Of a DNA stretch of 8,989 nucleotides, positions 1 to 5,669 are shown in pieces; the first letter of the stretch is position 1, and every line of letters begins with the position of its first letter. The notes under the pieces are model-generated. The model was given only the letters and a program-made list of their open reading frames with translations. It made no database searches and was not told the origin of the DNA. This stretch comes from Ignavibacteriota bacterium (GTDB lineage: Bacteria; Bacteroidota; Ignavibacteria; Tepidaquicellales; Tepidaquicellaceae): NCBI GenBank assembly GCA_003135995.1, contig PNBM01000140.1, positions 16,139 through 25,127 of the forward strand, written 5' to 3'. The position numbers were made by a program, and so were the translations under genes.

Positions 1-42
1 AACACATTCTTCCCAAGCACTGTACCCATTAGGATTTTCCAT
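1..42 (-). CDS. Start of an unidentified protein, cut by the window edge
   Basis: An ATG at 42 reading leftward opens a frame of 14 codons (MENPNGYSAWEECV) that is still open at the window edge. Support for the start is the strong Shine-Dalgarno sequence AAGGGAAGG (complement of 47-55), ending four bases before the ATG. It resembles the sites of the other genes of the element. The gene is co-oriented with the lipoprotein gene and lies 104 bp downstream of it. The N-terminus is neither a signal peptide nor a membrane segment, so the product probably starts as a cytosolic protein. Fourteen residues are too few to assign a family. Confidence 0.5.
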   Translation of the reverse strand, partial: MENPNGYSAWEECV

Positions 43-146
43 ATTTCCTTCCCTTTTATATTTAAATTACAACCTGCGGAAACCTTTATATTTATTGAGT
101 ATCCGCTAATTGAATAAATAACATTCCCTTTATTTTCTCTTGAAAA

Positions 147-677
147 TTATTCGTTTTGATTGACCTCTACTTTGCTAAAATAATGATTTGTTCCATATCC
201 ATATTGAATAACAATTGAAATTGTAAAACTGTCTTCATATTTTTCGTAATACATTGCAGGTTGTTCAGAACCATCCGGAGCTTTTTTTATTTCTGTTTTA
301 ATTTGCTTGAAACCATTTTTATATAATTTATTCTCTATGTTAAATACATAATCATTACTTACTAATTTATCATACTTCTTTTTTAATCTTGATATTTCGT
401 TATCACTTTTATTATCAAGGTCATTTTGAATTTTAGCGATTTTCTTTATATATTTTTGTGCCTCTGCATAATTACTGTCATTGTCTTTAATTAATCTAAA
501 AAACTCTTTTGATTTTCTATAATCTTGATTATCATAAAATTTCATTGCTCTTTGAAAATGTGTCAAAGTATCTCTATCTTTTAAAATTATTACCTCGTCG
601 GTTTTATTTTTTTTATTGCAGGATAGTAAAGTAAATATAAGAACAGAAATAATAATTATAATTTTATATTTGTTCAT
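147..677 (-). CDS. Small lipoprotein with a TPR-like helical segment, unknown function
   Basis: The 176-residue product starts with a short basic N-terminus, a very hydrophobic stretch (about residues 5-17) and a lipobox LLSC. Cys20 is the predicted lipidation site, followed by Asn, so the protein is probably membrane-anchored and exported. Residues about 38-80 (FQRAMKFYDNQDYRKSKEFF and onward) have the spacing of one or two tetratricopeptide-like helices. Residues about 80-106 are highly charged and helical, and the last 60 or so residues look like a small beta-rich domain (FTISIVIQYGYG). The start is firm: the Shine-Dalgarno AAGGGAGGG ends three bases before the ATG. A TATAAT box just upstream suggests its own promoter. 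I do not recognise a family. As cargo of an integrated element it could act at the cell surface, for example in superinfection exclusion, but nothing in the sequence shows this. Confidence 0.85.
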   Translation of the reverse strand: MNKYKIIIIISVLIFTLLSCNKKNKTDEVIILKDRDTLTHFQRAMKFYDNQDYRKSKEFFRLIKDNDSNYAEAQKYIKKIAKIQNDLDNKSDNEISRLKKKYDKLVSNDYVFNIENKLYKNGFKQIKTEIKKAPDGSEQPAMYYEKYEDSFTISIVIQYGYGTNHYFSKVEVNQNE

Positions 678-680
678 TTT

Positions 681-706
681 CCCTCCCTTGAAACGAATTT
701 ATTATA
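681..706 (-). promoter_or_regulatory. Compact -10 box and ribosome binding site of the lipoprotein gene
   Basis: On the minus strand a perfect TATAAT (701-706) is followed by the Shine-Dalgarno AAGGGAGGG (681-689), which ends three bases before the ATG at 677. The predicted transcript leader is only about 17 bases. No good -35 hexamer is present at 16-18 bp upstream. The same 12-mer TTTATAATAAAT precedes the small membrane protein gene at almost the same distance. Confidence 0.45.
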
Positions 707-764
707 AATTTCAATAAATCTTGAAATCACTTCTTAATTAAGATTATTATATAAATAATATGAT

Positions 765-977
765 TTATTTCTTTTCGGTATTATCTAATTTTCCAACATT
801 CTCAATCAACTCTATAATTTTACCTAATCTAAAATTGATTTTTTTAACAGTGGAATTGATTGAGAAAATAGTAACTATTAAACTGATAGCAAGTATTAGC
901 ATTACTATGGAAACAAAAAAACCGAAAACCGCTACTACACTTGGAGCGTTATTTTGTATAAAATTTGTTATTAACAT
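765..977 (-). CDS. Small single-pass membrane protein (70 aa), unknown function
   Basis: The frame could open at 1037, but I place the start at the ATG at 977. GGGAGGG (complement of 982-988) ends four bases before it, and a TATAAT box (999-1004) lies just upstream, inside the longer version. The 70-residue product begins MLITNFIQNN. One long hydrophobic helix spans about residues 13-41. The C-terminus is an amphipathic, charged helix (KKINFRLGKIIELIENVGKL) that probably lies in the cytoplasm. There is no signal-peptidase site, so the helix is probably a membrane anchor. It sits between the integrase (69 bp) and the lipoprotein (87 bp), all on the same strand. Small membrane proteins of this shape occur in phages and plasmids as holin-like, exclusion or antitoxin-like factors. 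None of these can be chosen from the sequence. Confidence 0.75.
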   Translation of the reverse strand: MLITNFIQNNAPSVVAVFGFFVSIVMLILAISLIVTIFSINSTVKKINFRLGKIIELIENVGKLDNTEKK

Positions 978-981
978 AAAA

Positions 982-1026
982 CCCTCCCGATTTGATTTAT
1001 TATAAAAAATATCTACAATTTTTGAA
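982..1026 (-). promoter_or_regulatory. Promoter and ribosome binding site of the small membrane protein gene
   Basis: Minus strand: a weak -35 (TTCAAA, complement of 1021-1026), a 16-bp spacer, a perfect TATAAT (999-1004), then GGGAGGG (982-988) four bases before the ATG at 977. The expected leader is about 15 bases. This places transcription initiation after the integrase stop codon. The gene can therefore be expressed independently of the integrase. Confidence 0.45.
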
Positions 1027-1046
1027 ACAATCAACAAACTAATTAT

Positions 1047-2102
1047 TCAAAGATTAATGGTTATTTTATTAATTGCCTGTCTTAAATCCTCAGTTGTTAT
1101 ATGAGTATAGCCAAGCGTAGTTTTAATGTCTGAGTGTCCGGCTAATTCTTTTACAAAATTAATACTTAACCCTCTTTTAATAAGGTCTGTAATATACTGG
1201 TGACGCAATGAATGATAATGGAGACGCTCAGGAAGTCCGGCAACCCTGCAATATTTCTTAAATCTATGAGATATGAAATCCGGTGAAAACCTGTATCCGT
1301 TGGGTTTTTTAAAGATATAACTATCTTGAATAGGTTTAATTTCAATAATGTTCGATTCGGATTTATTCCCCTGCACGATTAATAATATTTCTTTTAATTT
1401 ATTCGTCAACGGAACAACCCGGATTTTCCCGGATTTTGTTCTAAATGTTGCCTTGTTACGAATCGTTATAGTTTCATTTGAGAAATCTATATCATTCCAT
1501 TGCAGGTTTAATATTTCGTTAAGTCTAAACCCGGAATTTAAACCGAATTTAGCAATGTTTAAAATCCTTATATCGTCTATTACTTTGAATAAATCACTTA
1601 AATTTTCATCTGTAAATATTTGAGGTTCTTTTTGAGGTATCTTAATTTTAACAACCTTATCAAAAGGATTCTTTTCAATCCAATTAAGTTTTATTGCAAA
1701 ATTAAACCCGGCTTTAAGTGTTCTAAGATGTTTATTAACCGTTTCCCCTGTTACTTCATTTGATTTGAATGTCTTATAAGCCTCTATTTGCTGTACTGTA
1801 ATGAGTTTTAAGCGTATATCTCCAATTACATTGATAAAATTATTAAATATACTTTTATATTCCTTTACGGTCTTATACCTGTAATTTGTCTTAGCAAATC
1901 CGATTAATTCAGTTTGCAGGTCTGAAATCTTGTAATTTGCAAAAATAACCTCTTTTTGAATTTTTGAGGATTCCCGGAACGTAGTTAAAAATTTTAATGC
2001 TTCGCTTTTTATTTTAGTTTTGCAGGAACGCATTTTATTTTTACCGTCTGAGCCAGTGTAAAAAAGATAATAAACTTTATTTTTACGTTTCGATATGAAC
2101 AT
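1047..2102 (-). CDS. Tyrosine-type site-specific integrase
   Basis: The 351-residue protein has the full three-part layout of a phage-type tyrosine recombinase. The N-terminus (about 1-45) is a beta-rich, basic arm-type DNA-binding segment. Residues about 55-150 form the helical SAM-like core-binding domain. Residues about 165-345 are the catalytic domain. All six catalytic positions can be placed: Arg193 (SGFRLNEIL), probable hairpin Lys223 (RTKSGKIRVVPL), His297 and Arg300 (HSLRH), His323 (AGHSDIKTT) and nucleophile Tyr332 (LGYTH). The enzyme is therefore probably active. It would cut and rejoin DNA through a 3'-phosphotyrosine link at the att site, most likely the tRNA fragment just upstream of its start. 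The Shine-Dalgarno AAGGAG (complement of 2112-2117) is nine bases before the ATG. Length and domain order fit element integrases better than the roughly 300-residue XerC/XerD, which lack the arm domain. No excisionase is visible in the window. Confidence 0.95.
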   Translation of the reverse strand: MFISKRKNKVYYLFYTGSDGKNKMRSCKTKIKSEALKFLTTFRESSKIQKEVIFANYKISDLQTELIGFAKTNYRYKTVKEYKSIFNNFINVIGDIRLKLITVQQIEAYKTFKSNEVTGETVNKHLRTLKAGFNFAIKLNWIEKNPFDKVVKIKIPQKEPQIFTDENLSDLFKVIDDIRILNIAKFGLNSGFRLNEILNLQWNDIDFSNETITIRNKATFRTKSGKIRVVPLTNKLKEILLIVQGNKSESNIIEIKPIQDSYIFKKPNGYRFSPDFISHRFKKYCRVAGLPERLHYHSLRHQYITDLIKRGLSINFVKELAGHSDIKTTLGYTHITTEDLRQAINKITINL

Positions 2103-2131
2103 AATATTTTACTCCTTTTACACCGAAAAGA

Positions 2132-2163
2132 ATTATCGAATGATATGAAAATTCATATGAAAA
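2132..2163 (-). promoter_or_regulatory. Repeat-rich integrase leader: possible promoter and arm/operator site
   Basis: The 9-mer ATATGAAAA occurs at 2143-2151 and again at 2155-2163, a 12-bp step. Together they also form a palindrome, ATATGAA-AA-TTCATAT (2143-2158), with TTCATATGAA (2152-2161) nested at its right side. A GATAAT box (complement of 2132-2137) is a candidate -10 for the integrase. Its -35 region would fall inside the repeats and is not a good match. Between an integrase start and its att site, such repeats are typical of integrase arm-type sites, excisionase sites or an autoregulatory operator. The sequence is AT-rich, so this is tentative. Confidence 0.3.
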
Positions 2164-2190
2164 ATTAGAAATGTATGCGAAATTTTTTAA

Positions 2191-2253
2191 GCAGTTGGTT
2201 AGAGCGTCGGAATCATAATCCGCAGGTCGAGGGTTCAAATCCCCCTCCCGGTA
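2191..2253 (+). pseudogene. 3' fragment of a tRNA gene (CAT anticodon), attachment-site scar
   Basis: From the D-loop onward the layout of a tRNA is clear: CAGTTGGTTAGAGC (D-loop and 3' D-stem) and an anticodon stem-loop at 2207-2223. The loop is ATCATAA, with CAT at 2214-2216. The T-arm is GAGGG-TTCAAAT-CCCCC (2229-2245), followed by the 3' acceptor strand TCCCGGT (2246-2252) and discriminator A (2253). The 5' acceptor strand (expected ACCGGGA) and the 5' D-stem (expected GCTC) are missing. The sequence there is AAATTTTTTAA, so it cannot fold as a tRNA. Two stem mismatches (27-43 and 50-64) are present, which may be decay or native. CGA rather than CCA follows the discriminator, so CCA is not encoded. 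A CAT anticodon fits methionine or lysidine-modified isoleucine tRNA, and I cannot choose between them. The neighbouring integrase makes this the right-hand att duplicate. Confidence 0.8.
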
Positions 2254-2258
2254 CGAAT

Positions 2259-2307
2259 AAAAAAACCTCGTTTAATCTTGATTCAAAAAGATATTCGAGG
2301 TTTTTTA
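2259..2307 (+). terminator. Intrinsic terminator after the tRNA fragment
   Basis: AAAAACCTCG (2261-2270) is exactly complementary to CGAGGTTTTT (2296-2305), with six T residues at 2301-2306. Weak inner pairing of AATCTT with AAGAT-ATT shortens the 25-base loop. The A-tract on the left makes it potentially bidirectional. It starts six bases after the tRNA discriminator, so it is probably the original terminator of the chromosomal tRNA, left behind when the element inserted. Confidence 0.65.
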
Positions 2308-2490
2308 ATATCACGAACAGAAATAATCGGATTGCATAGCCCGTAACAATTTTTTACATATATTTACTTCCTGCACAGGTAAATCTAAATCATTATTTTT
2401 ATTTTTGTTTAAGAAAATAGAACTTAGATTTTCATTTTTAATATTTTCTTAAAAAATACATTTTTTGAAAATTTATTCATAAGTTCTCCC
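2307..2490. other. Gene-free AT-rich stretch with inverted repeats
   Basis: I see no credible reading frame with a start signal on either strand between the two terminators. Two interleaved inverted repeats occur: AAATCTAA (2381-2388) with TTAGATTT (2424-2431), and TTTAAGAAAATA (2408-2419) with TATTTTCTTAAA (2442-2453). They cannot form fully at the same time. Such repeats arise easily in very AT-rich DNA, so no function is assigned. Confidence 0.4.
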
Positions 2491-2535
2491 CTATCAAGCC
2501 GGAATTTTGCAAAATTTTCCGGCTTTTTTTGATAG
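2491..2535 (+). terminator. Strong intrinsic terminator hairpin without an obvious upstream gene
   Basis: AAGCCGGAA (2496-2504) pairs perfectly with TTCCGGCTT (2517-2525). The loop between them is itself self-complementary (ATTTTGCAAAAT). A run of seven T residues (2524-2530) follows. Flanking CTATCAA (2491-2497) can pair with TTGATAG (2529-2535), so the whole 45-bp unit is nearly symmetric. No plus-strand gene precedes it after the tRNA scar. It may end read-through or an unannotated short RNA, or be left from a lost gene. Confidence 0.75.
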
Positions 2536-2608
2536 AAAAATATGATTAAACATAAAGTAATTATTATTTGTTAGTTCTTTTTCAGATTGTTTTTTATTAA
2601 ATTATGTT

Positions 2609-3610
2609 ATGGCACGTGCATTAGAAATAGATGGACTGAATTATGATGACGAACTTTTAAATTGTCTGGAACTTCTCTTCCGCTTAAGAACTGAGGAACT
2701 ATATTTACATTATAGTAAAATATTTTCGGAAAGGAAAATTGAGGTTTTACACGATACACGGGTTGCAGCCCGCAGACTTCAGGCACTTTTTAAGATATTT
2801 CGTTCGTTATTTCCTCAAAAGAAATTTTTAGAAACATATTCTATATTAAAAAATTTTATAGATTTATTGGGTCCCGTAAGAGAGCTTGATGTCCTCTCGG
2901 CAATGCTGGGCAGTTATATAGCTAAACGAAATATTAATGAAATTAAAGCACTTATGCTTCTTTTTGCAAATTTAAATTACACTACACTTGAAAAGCGTGC
3001 TGAGCTTTTTAAACATCCTGATATATTAAATTTTTCTGATAAAAAAAATCAGTTTCTGAAATTTTACACGAAATATTTAAATAAATCCCGCAAACAAAAG
3101 CTTACTCAATTACAACCTTTAAAATCATTCAGGGAAAATGCTAAGAACATATTTCCATTTTTATTCGATAATATGTTTAAATTCAAGACTTCTGTTATCG
3201 GACAGACGAAGAATAAAATGAAACTTCACCGAATGAGAATAAAAGCGAAACCGTTGAGATATTTTATGGAATTATATCTGAATGCATTTAAAGAGGATTT
3301 CACGAAATATTATATAGATATTAAATCATTTGTAGACAGAACGGGTAATGTACATGATATGGATGTATTAAGTGTGAAGCTTAATAAATTTCTTAAAGAA
3401 ATCAGGTTTTTTAACAGTAAACAAAAGAGCAGGAAAGACAATATTCCGACAAAACCAATCCGGGAATTTTTATCGGATATTAAAAAGAAAAGAGCTTTGA
3501 ATTTCAATAAAATATGCAACCAGATAATAAAATGGGAGGAGGAAAATTTTAAGGAAAAAGTTATGTTGAATTTGGGTATTATTAATATCCCGGAAAAGCA
3601 GATTTTATAA
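2609..3610 (+). CDS. CHAD-domain protein (probable polyphosphate-binding protein)
   Basis: The 333-residue, helix-rich, basic protein is almost entirely a CHAD domain (conserved histidine alpha-helical domain). The two internal half-repeats are visible. The first has LHDTRVAARRLQ (His48, Arg51, Arg55, Arg56) and VRELDVL (Arg91, Asp94). The second has LHRMRIKAKPLRYF (His207, Arg208, Arg210, Lys212, Lys214, Arg217) and VHDMDVL (His249, Asp250, Asp252). CHAD domains are known to bind inorganic polyphosphate through these basic residues and to associate with polyphosphate granules. That role is inferred here. There is no CYTH (triphosphatase) domain fused and no polyphosphate kinase or phosphate gene nearby, so its partner is unknown. 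No signal peptide or membrane segment is seen, so it should be cytosolic. The ATG at 2609 has no Shine-Dalgarno. An overlapping ATG at 2604 is out of frame. Confidence 0.9.
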   Translation: MARALEIDGLNYDDELLNCLELLFRLRTEELYLHYSKIFSERKIEVLHDTRVAARRLQALFKIFRSLFPQKKFLETYSILKNFIDLLGPVRELDVLSAMLGSYIAKRNINEIKALMLLFANLNYTTLEKRAELFKHPDILNFSDKKNQFLKFYTKYLNKSRKQKLTQLQPLKSFRENAKNIFPFLFDNMFKFKTSVIGQTKNKMKLHRMRIKAKPLRYFMELYLNAFKEDFTKYYIDIKSFVDRTGNVHDMDVLSVKLNKFLKEIRFFNSKQKSRKDNIPTKPIREFLSDIKKKRALNFNKICNQIIKWEEENFKEKVMLNLGIINIPEKQIL

Positions 3611-3680
3611 TATTAAAAACCATTAAGTGAAAATTTTTGTTTTAAATTACTACAAGTCATAAAATAAACTTAAATAAAAA

Positions 3681-5387
3681 ATGAAAAAAATATTCTTATT
3701 CATTGCATTGATAACGGTTATATCAGCACAATTAATGTTTGCGCAAAATAATCGGTCTCCAAGATTTTCGAAACCTTTATATTCAACCGAGGAAAGCAGC
3801 AGGAATCCAATCGGACCGCCGATTTCGGTTGGAGAATATCCATATTTCCCGTACCCGTATGTTAACTATGACATATCAAATGACAGCACTCCGCAGAACG
3901 AACCGTCCATAAAATTCAGCGGAAAATTTCCGAATATTGTAGTAGGAGCATGGAGAGATTTCAGAACTACTATTAATCAATCTGACCCTATACGAAGGGT
4001 GGGCTATAGTTATTCAACTAACGCAGGTACATCGTGGTCAGTGAGTGCTTTGACTCCCATAACTGATCCTTCACATCCAAGAACAAGCGATGCAGTTGTT
4101 TGTTCTGATACTGCAGGAAATTTTTATATTGCGACAATTTCGATAGACATAACTAACGGAAATGGTGAAGTTTTAATATATAAATCTACTGATGGAGGAA
4201 TCACATTTCCCGTAGGATATATAGCCGCTGGAGGTAATGGAAATAACGAGGATAAAGAATGGATTGCTTGTGATTTAACTCACGGAAGCAGTCCTTATAA
4301 AAACAATTTATATATTTCCTGGACTCGTTTTGGAACACCTAACGGAATACTTTTTATGAAATCTTCAAACGGAGGTGTAAATTGGGCATCACCTTTTTTA
4401 ATAAGCCACGAGTCTGGTGTTCAGGGTTCAGATCTCACTATTGGACCTAACGGTGATATCTATGTTATTTGGTTGGGTGGTTTTAGTGATGATATAATTT
4501 ATTTTAACAAATCTACAAACGGCGGAACGTCTTTTCAAACAACCGATGTTATTGCCGGAGAAGGTGCTACACCGAACGTTCCATTTTCACAAAATGGTTA
4601 TTTAACATTTCCTTCGATAGCAACTGATATTTCGGGCGGTCCGAGAAACGGAAATATTTATGTTACCTGGTGCGATGCAAGAAATGGCGACCCGGATATA
4701 TTTCTCAGCCGTTCGACTAACGGAGGCACAAACTTTTCAACGGCGGTAAGAGTTAATAATGACGCTGTAAGTAACGGTAAATTACAATGCTGGCCCTGGA
4801 TAAGCGTTAACGAAACAGGTAATATTGCCATTTTATATTATGATTCACGAAACACCGCAAACAATAATATTATAGAAGCCTGGCTTGCGCGTTCTACCGA
4901 CGGAGGCATCACGTTTGTAAATGAAAAATTAAGCTCAGTTCCTTCTCCTACTAATCAACCAAATACAGCGGTAAGATACGGTGATTATATTAATGTTGAT
5001 TATAAAGGTACGAGAATTGTACCTATTTGGACAGATGAAAGAGCCGGCGGATATAATATGGAAACGTACACAGCAATTATTGACCTTGCGACTGAAATTA
5101 ATCCAATTTCAGGCAGCATACCGGATAAATTCGAACTTTCACAAAATTATCCGAACCCGTTTAACCCGATTACAAATATCAAATATCAAATAATCGAAAA
5201 CGGTTTTGTTAATTTGAAAATCTATGATATAGTTGGAAGAGAAATAGCTACACTCGTGAATAAAAATCAAACTGCCGGAACTTATGAGACAAAATTTGAT
5301 GCGAGTAATATTTCTTCGGGAGTTTATTTTTACAAACTGACTTCGGGAAGTTTTTCGGATGTGAAGAAATTGGTAGTGGTTAAATAA
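3681..5387 (+). CDS. Secreted Asp-box (BNR/sialidase-like) beta-propeller with type IX sorting domain
   Basis: The 568-residue product begins with a signal peptide (basic MKK, hydrophobic about 4-20, probable cleavage near Ala21). Six Asp-box motifs (S-x-D/N-x-G-x-x-W/F) recur at residues 112, 169, 228, 278, 345 and 405, about 50-67 apart. Examples are STDGGITF and SSNGGVNW. This spacing fits a six-bladed sialidase-type beta-propeller. Residues about 484-568 (FELSQNYPNPFNP, then GREIATLVN, SSGVYFYKL and a basic KKLVVVK end) form a type A C-terminal sorting domain. In T9SS bacteria this directs export across the outer membrane, and it is usually removed or replaced by a surface anchor. I cannot assign sialidase catalytic residues, so glycan hydrolysis is unproven. 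A binding or structural role is equally possible. The start has no Shine-Dalgarno. It lies 70 bp after the CHAD gene with no terminator between. Confidence 0.9.
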   Translation: MKKIFLFIALITVISAQLMFAQNNRSPRFSKPLYSTEESSRNPIGPPISVGEYPYFPYPYVNYDISNDSTPQNEPSIKFSGKFPNIVVGAWRDFRTTINQSDPIRRVGYSYSTNAGTSWSVSALTPITDPSHPRTSDAVVCSDTAGNFYIATISIDITNGNGEVLIYKSTDGGITFPVGYIAAGGNGNNEDKEWIACDLTHGSSPYKNNLYISWTRFGTPNGILFMKSSNGGVNWASPFLISHESGVQGSDLTIGPNGDIYVIWLGGFSDDIIYFNKSTNGGTSFQTTDVIAGEGATPNVPFSQNGYLTFPSIATDISGGPRNGNIYVTWCDARNGDPDIFLSRSTNGGTNFSTAVRVNNDAVSNGKLQCWPWISVNETGNIAILYYDSRNTANNNIIEAWLARSTDGGITFVNEKLSSVPSPTNQPNTAVRYGDYINVDYKGTRIVPIWTDERAGGYNMETYTAIIDLATEINPISGSIPDKFELSQNYPNPFNPITNIKYQIIENGFVNLKIYDIVGREIATLVNKNQTAGTYETKFDASNISSGVYFYKLTSGSFSDVKKLVVVK

Positions 5388-5425
5388 AGTTATAAAGTTG
5401 CAAAGTTCTAAAGTAATAAAGTAAG
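5386..5425. repeat. Five-copy 8-bp tandem repeat, AAAGTNNN
   Basis: AAAGT recurs at 5386, 5394, 5402, 5410 and 5418, an exact 8-bp period. Each copy is followed by three variable bases (TAT, TGC, TCT, AAT, AAG). The first copy overlaps the stop codon of the secreted-protein gene. The fixed 5-mer with a variable 3-mer differs from slippage repeats, which normally keep the whole unit. Its function is unknown. It lies outside any reading frame I accept. Confidence 0.75.
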
Positions 5426-5493
5426 AACTATTTAAGATTCGAAGGTATTTTACAAGATTAAAAAATACTTTATGGAATCAGAATTTTATAATA

Positions 5494-5530
5494 AAACCGG
5501 ATGTTATATTGAAACATCCGGTTTATTTTT
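5494..5530 (+). terminator. Intrinsic terminator of the secreted-protein gene
   Basis: A perfect 12-bp stem is formed by AAACCGGATGTT (5494-5505) and AACATCCGGTTT (5513-5524). It has a 7-base loop and is followed by a T-rich tail (TTT-A-TTTTT, 5522-5530). It lies 106 bp after the stop codon and isolates the upstream genes from the efflux operon. The 10-mer AAAACCGGAT at its left arm recurs at 5545-5554 without a partner. Confidence 0.85.
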
Positions 5531-5576
5531 ACGTACAATTGATTAAAACCGGATTTTCTATATCATATTGATTTGC

Positions 5577-5595
5577 TAAAAAGTTTCACTTTTTA
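5577..5595. repeat. Short inverted repeat upstream of the efflux operon promoter
   Basis: TAAAAAGT (5577-5584) and ACTTTTTA (5588-5595) form an 8-3-8 palindrome about 45 bp upstream of the candidate -35. It could be a minor hairpin or a regulator site. It has no clear terminator tail on either strand and is AT-rich, so the function is open. Confidence 0.3.
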
Positions 5596-5639
5596 AAAAA
5601 TATTTAACGATTATTTAATATTTATTTTCTTGTTGTAAC

Positions 5640-5669
5640 TTGACAATAAGAATTTTTATTATTAATTTG
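5640..5669 (+). promoter_or_regulatory. Candidate promoter of the tetR-efflux operon
   Basis: A perfect TTGACA (5640-5645) is followed after 16 bp by TTAATTTG (5662-5669). This matches 7 of 8 positions of the Bacteroidota -7 element TAnnTTTG. It lies about 45 bp before the tetR start. No Shine-Dalgarno follows it. The downstream palindrome begins at or just after the expected transcription start, which suits repression. Confidence 0.45.

Larger units (their letters stand above)
1..2253. mobile_element. Right end of a tRNA-integrated mobile element (left end outside window)
   Basis: Seen: a complete tyrosine recombinase gene lies 88 bp from a 3' tRNA fragment that lacks its 5' acceptor strand. 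Every gene left of the fragment is on the minus strand and has a strong Shine-Dalgarno sequence, unlike the genes to the right. Known: many phages, satellites and integrative conjugative elements recombine within the 3' part of a tRNA gene. The tRNA is restored at one end and a 3' duplicate is left at the other. For a plus-strand tRNA the duplicate must lie at the right end, so the element extends leftward from it. Inferred: the cargo seen here is an integrase, a small membrane protein, a lipoprotein and one cut-off gene. No capsid, replication or conjugation gene is visible, so the class of element cannot be decided. Confidence 0.7.

Noticed and set aside
76..106. Terminator between the lipoprotein gene and the cut-off gene (GCGGA at 76-80, TCCGC at 102-106)
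   Set aside because: The stem is only 5 bp with a 21-base loop and no T-run follows on the minus strand.
978..1037. N-terminal extension of the small membrane protein to the ATG at 1037
   Set aside because: The extra 20 codons contain the TATAAT box and the GGGAGGG ribosome binding site that serve the internal ATG at 977. No such site precedes the upstream ATG.
760..1623. Plus-strand open frames at 760-1005 and 1348-1623
   Set aside because: They lie antisense within the membrane protein and integrase genes, have no ribosome binding site and translate into low-complexity hydrophobic sequence.
2175..2256. A complete tRNA-Met gene
   Set aside because: The 5' acceptor strand and 5' D-stem are absent. 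The bases where ACCGGGA and GCTC should be are AT-rich and do not pair with the 3' strand.
2381..2453. Riboswitch or structured RNA from the paired inverted repeats
   Set aside because: The arms consist almost only of A and T, the two pairings exclude each other and no known aptamer core is visible. Such repeats are expected in DNA this AT-rich.
3310..3519. Minus-strand open frame inside the CHAD gene
   Set aside because: It is antisense to a conserved domain, has no start signal and reads as Leu/Phe/Ser-rich complement of Lys-rich codons.
4981..5193. Overlapping plus-strand frame inside the secreted-protein gene
   Set aside because: It covers the propeller-to-sorting-domain junction in another frame. 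The real frame has recognisable motifs throughout, so this is a shadow.
5386..5425. CRISPR array
   Set aside because: The repeat unit is only 5 constant bases plus 3 variable ones. No 20-40 bp repeats with similar-length spacers and no cas gene are present.
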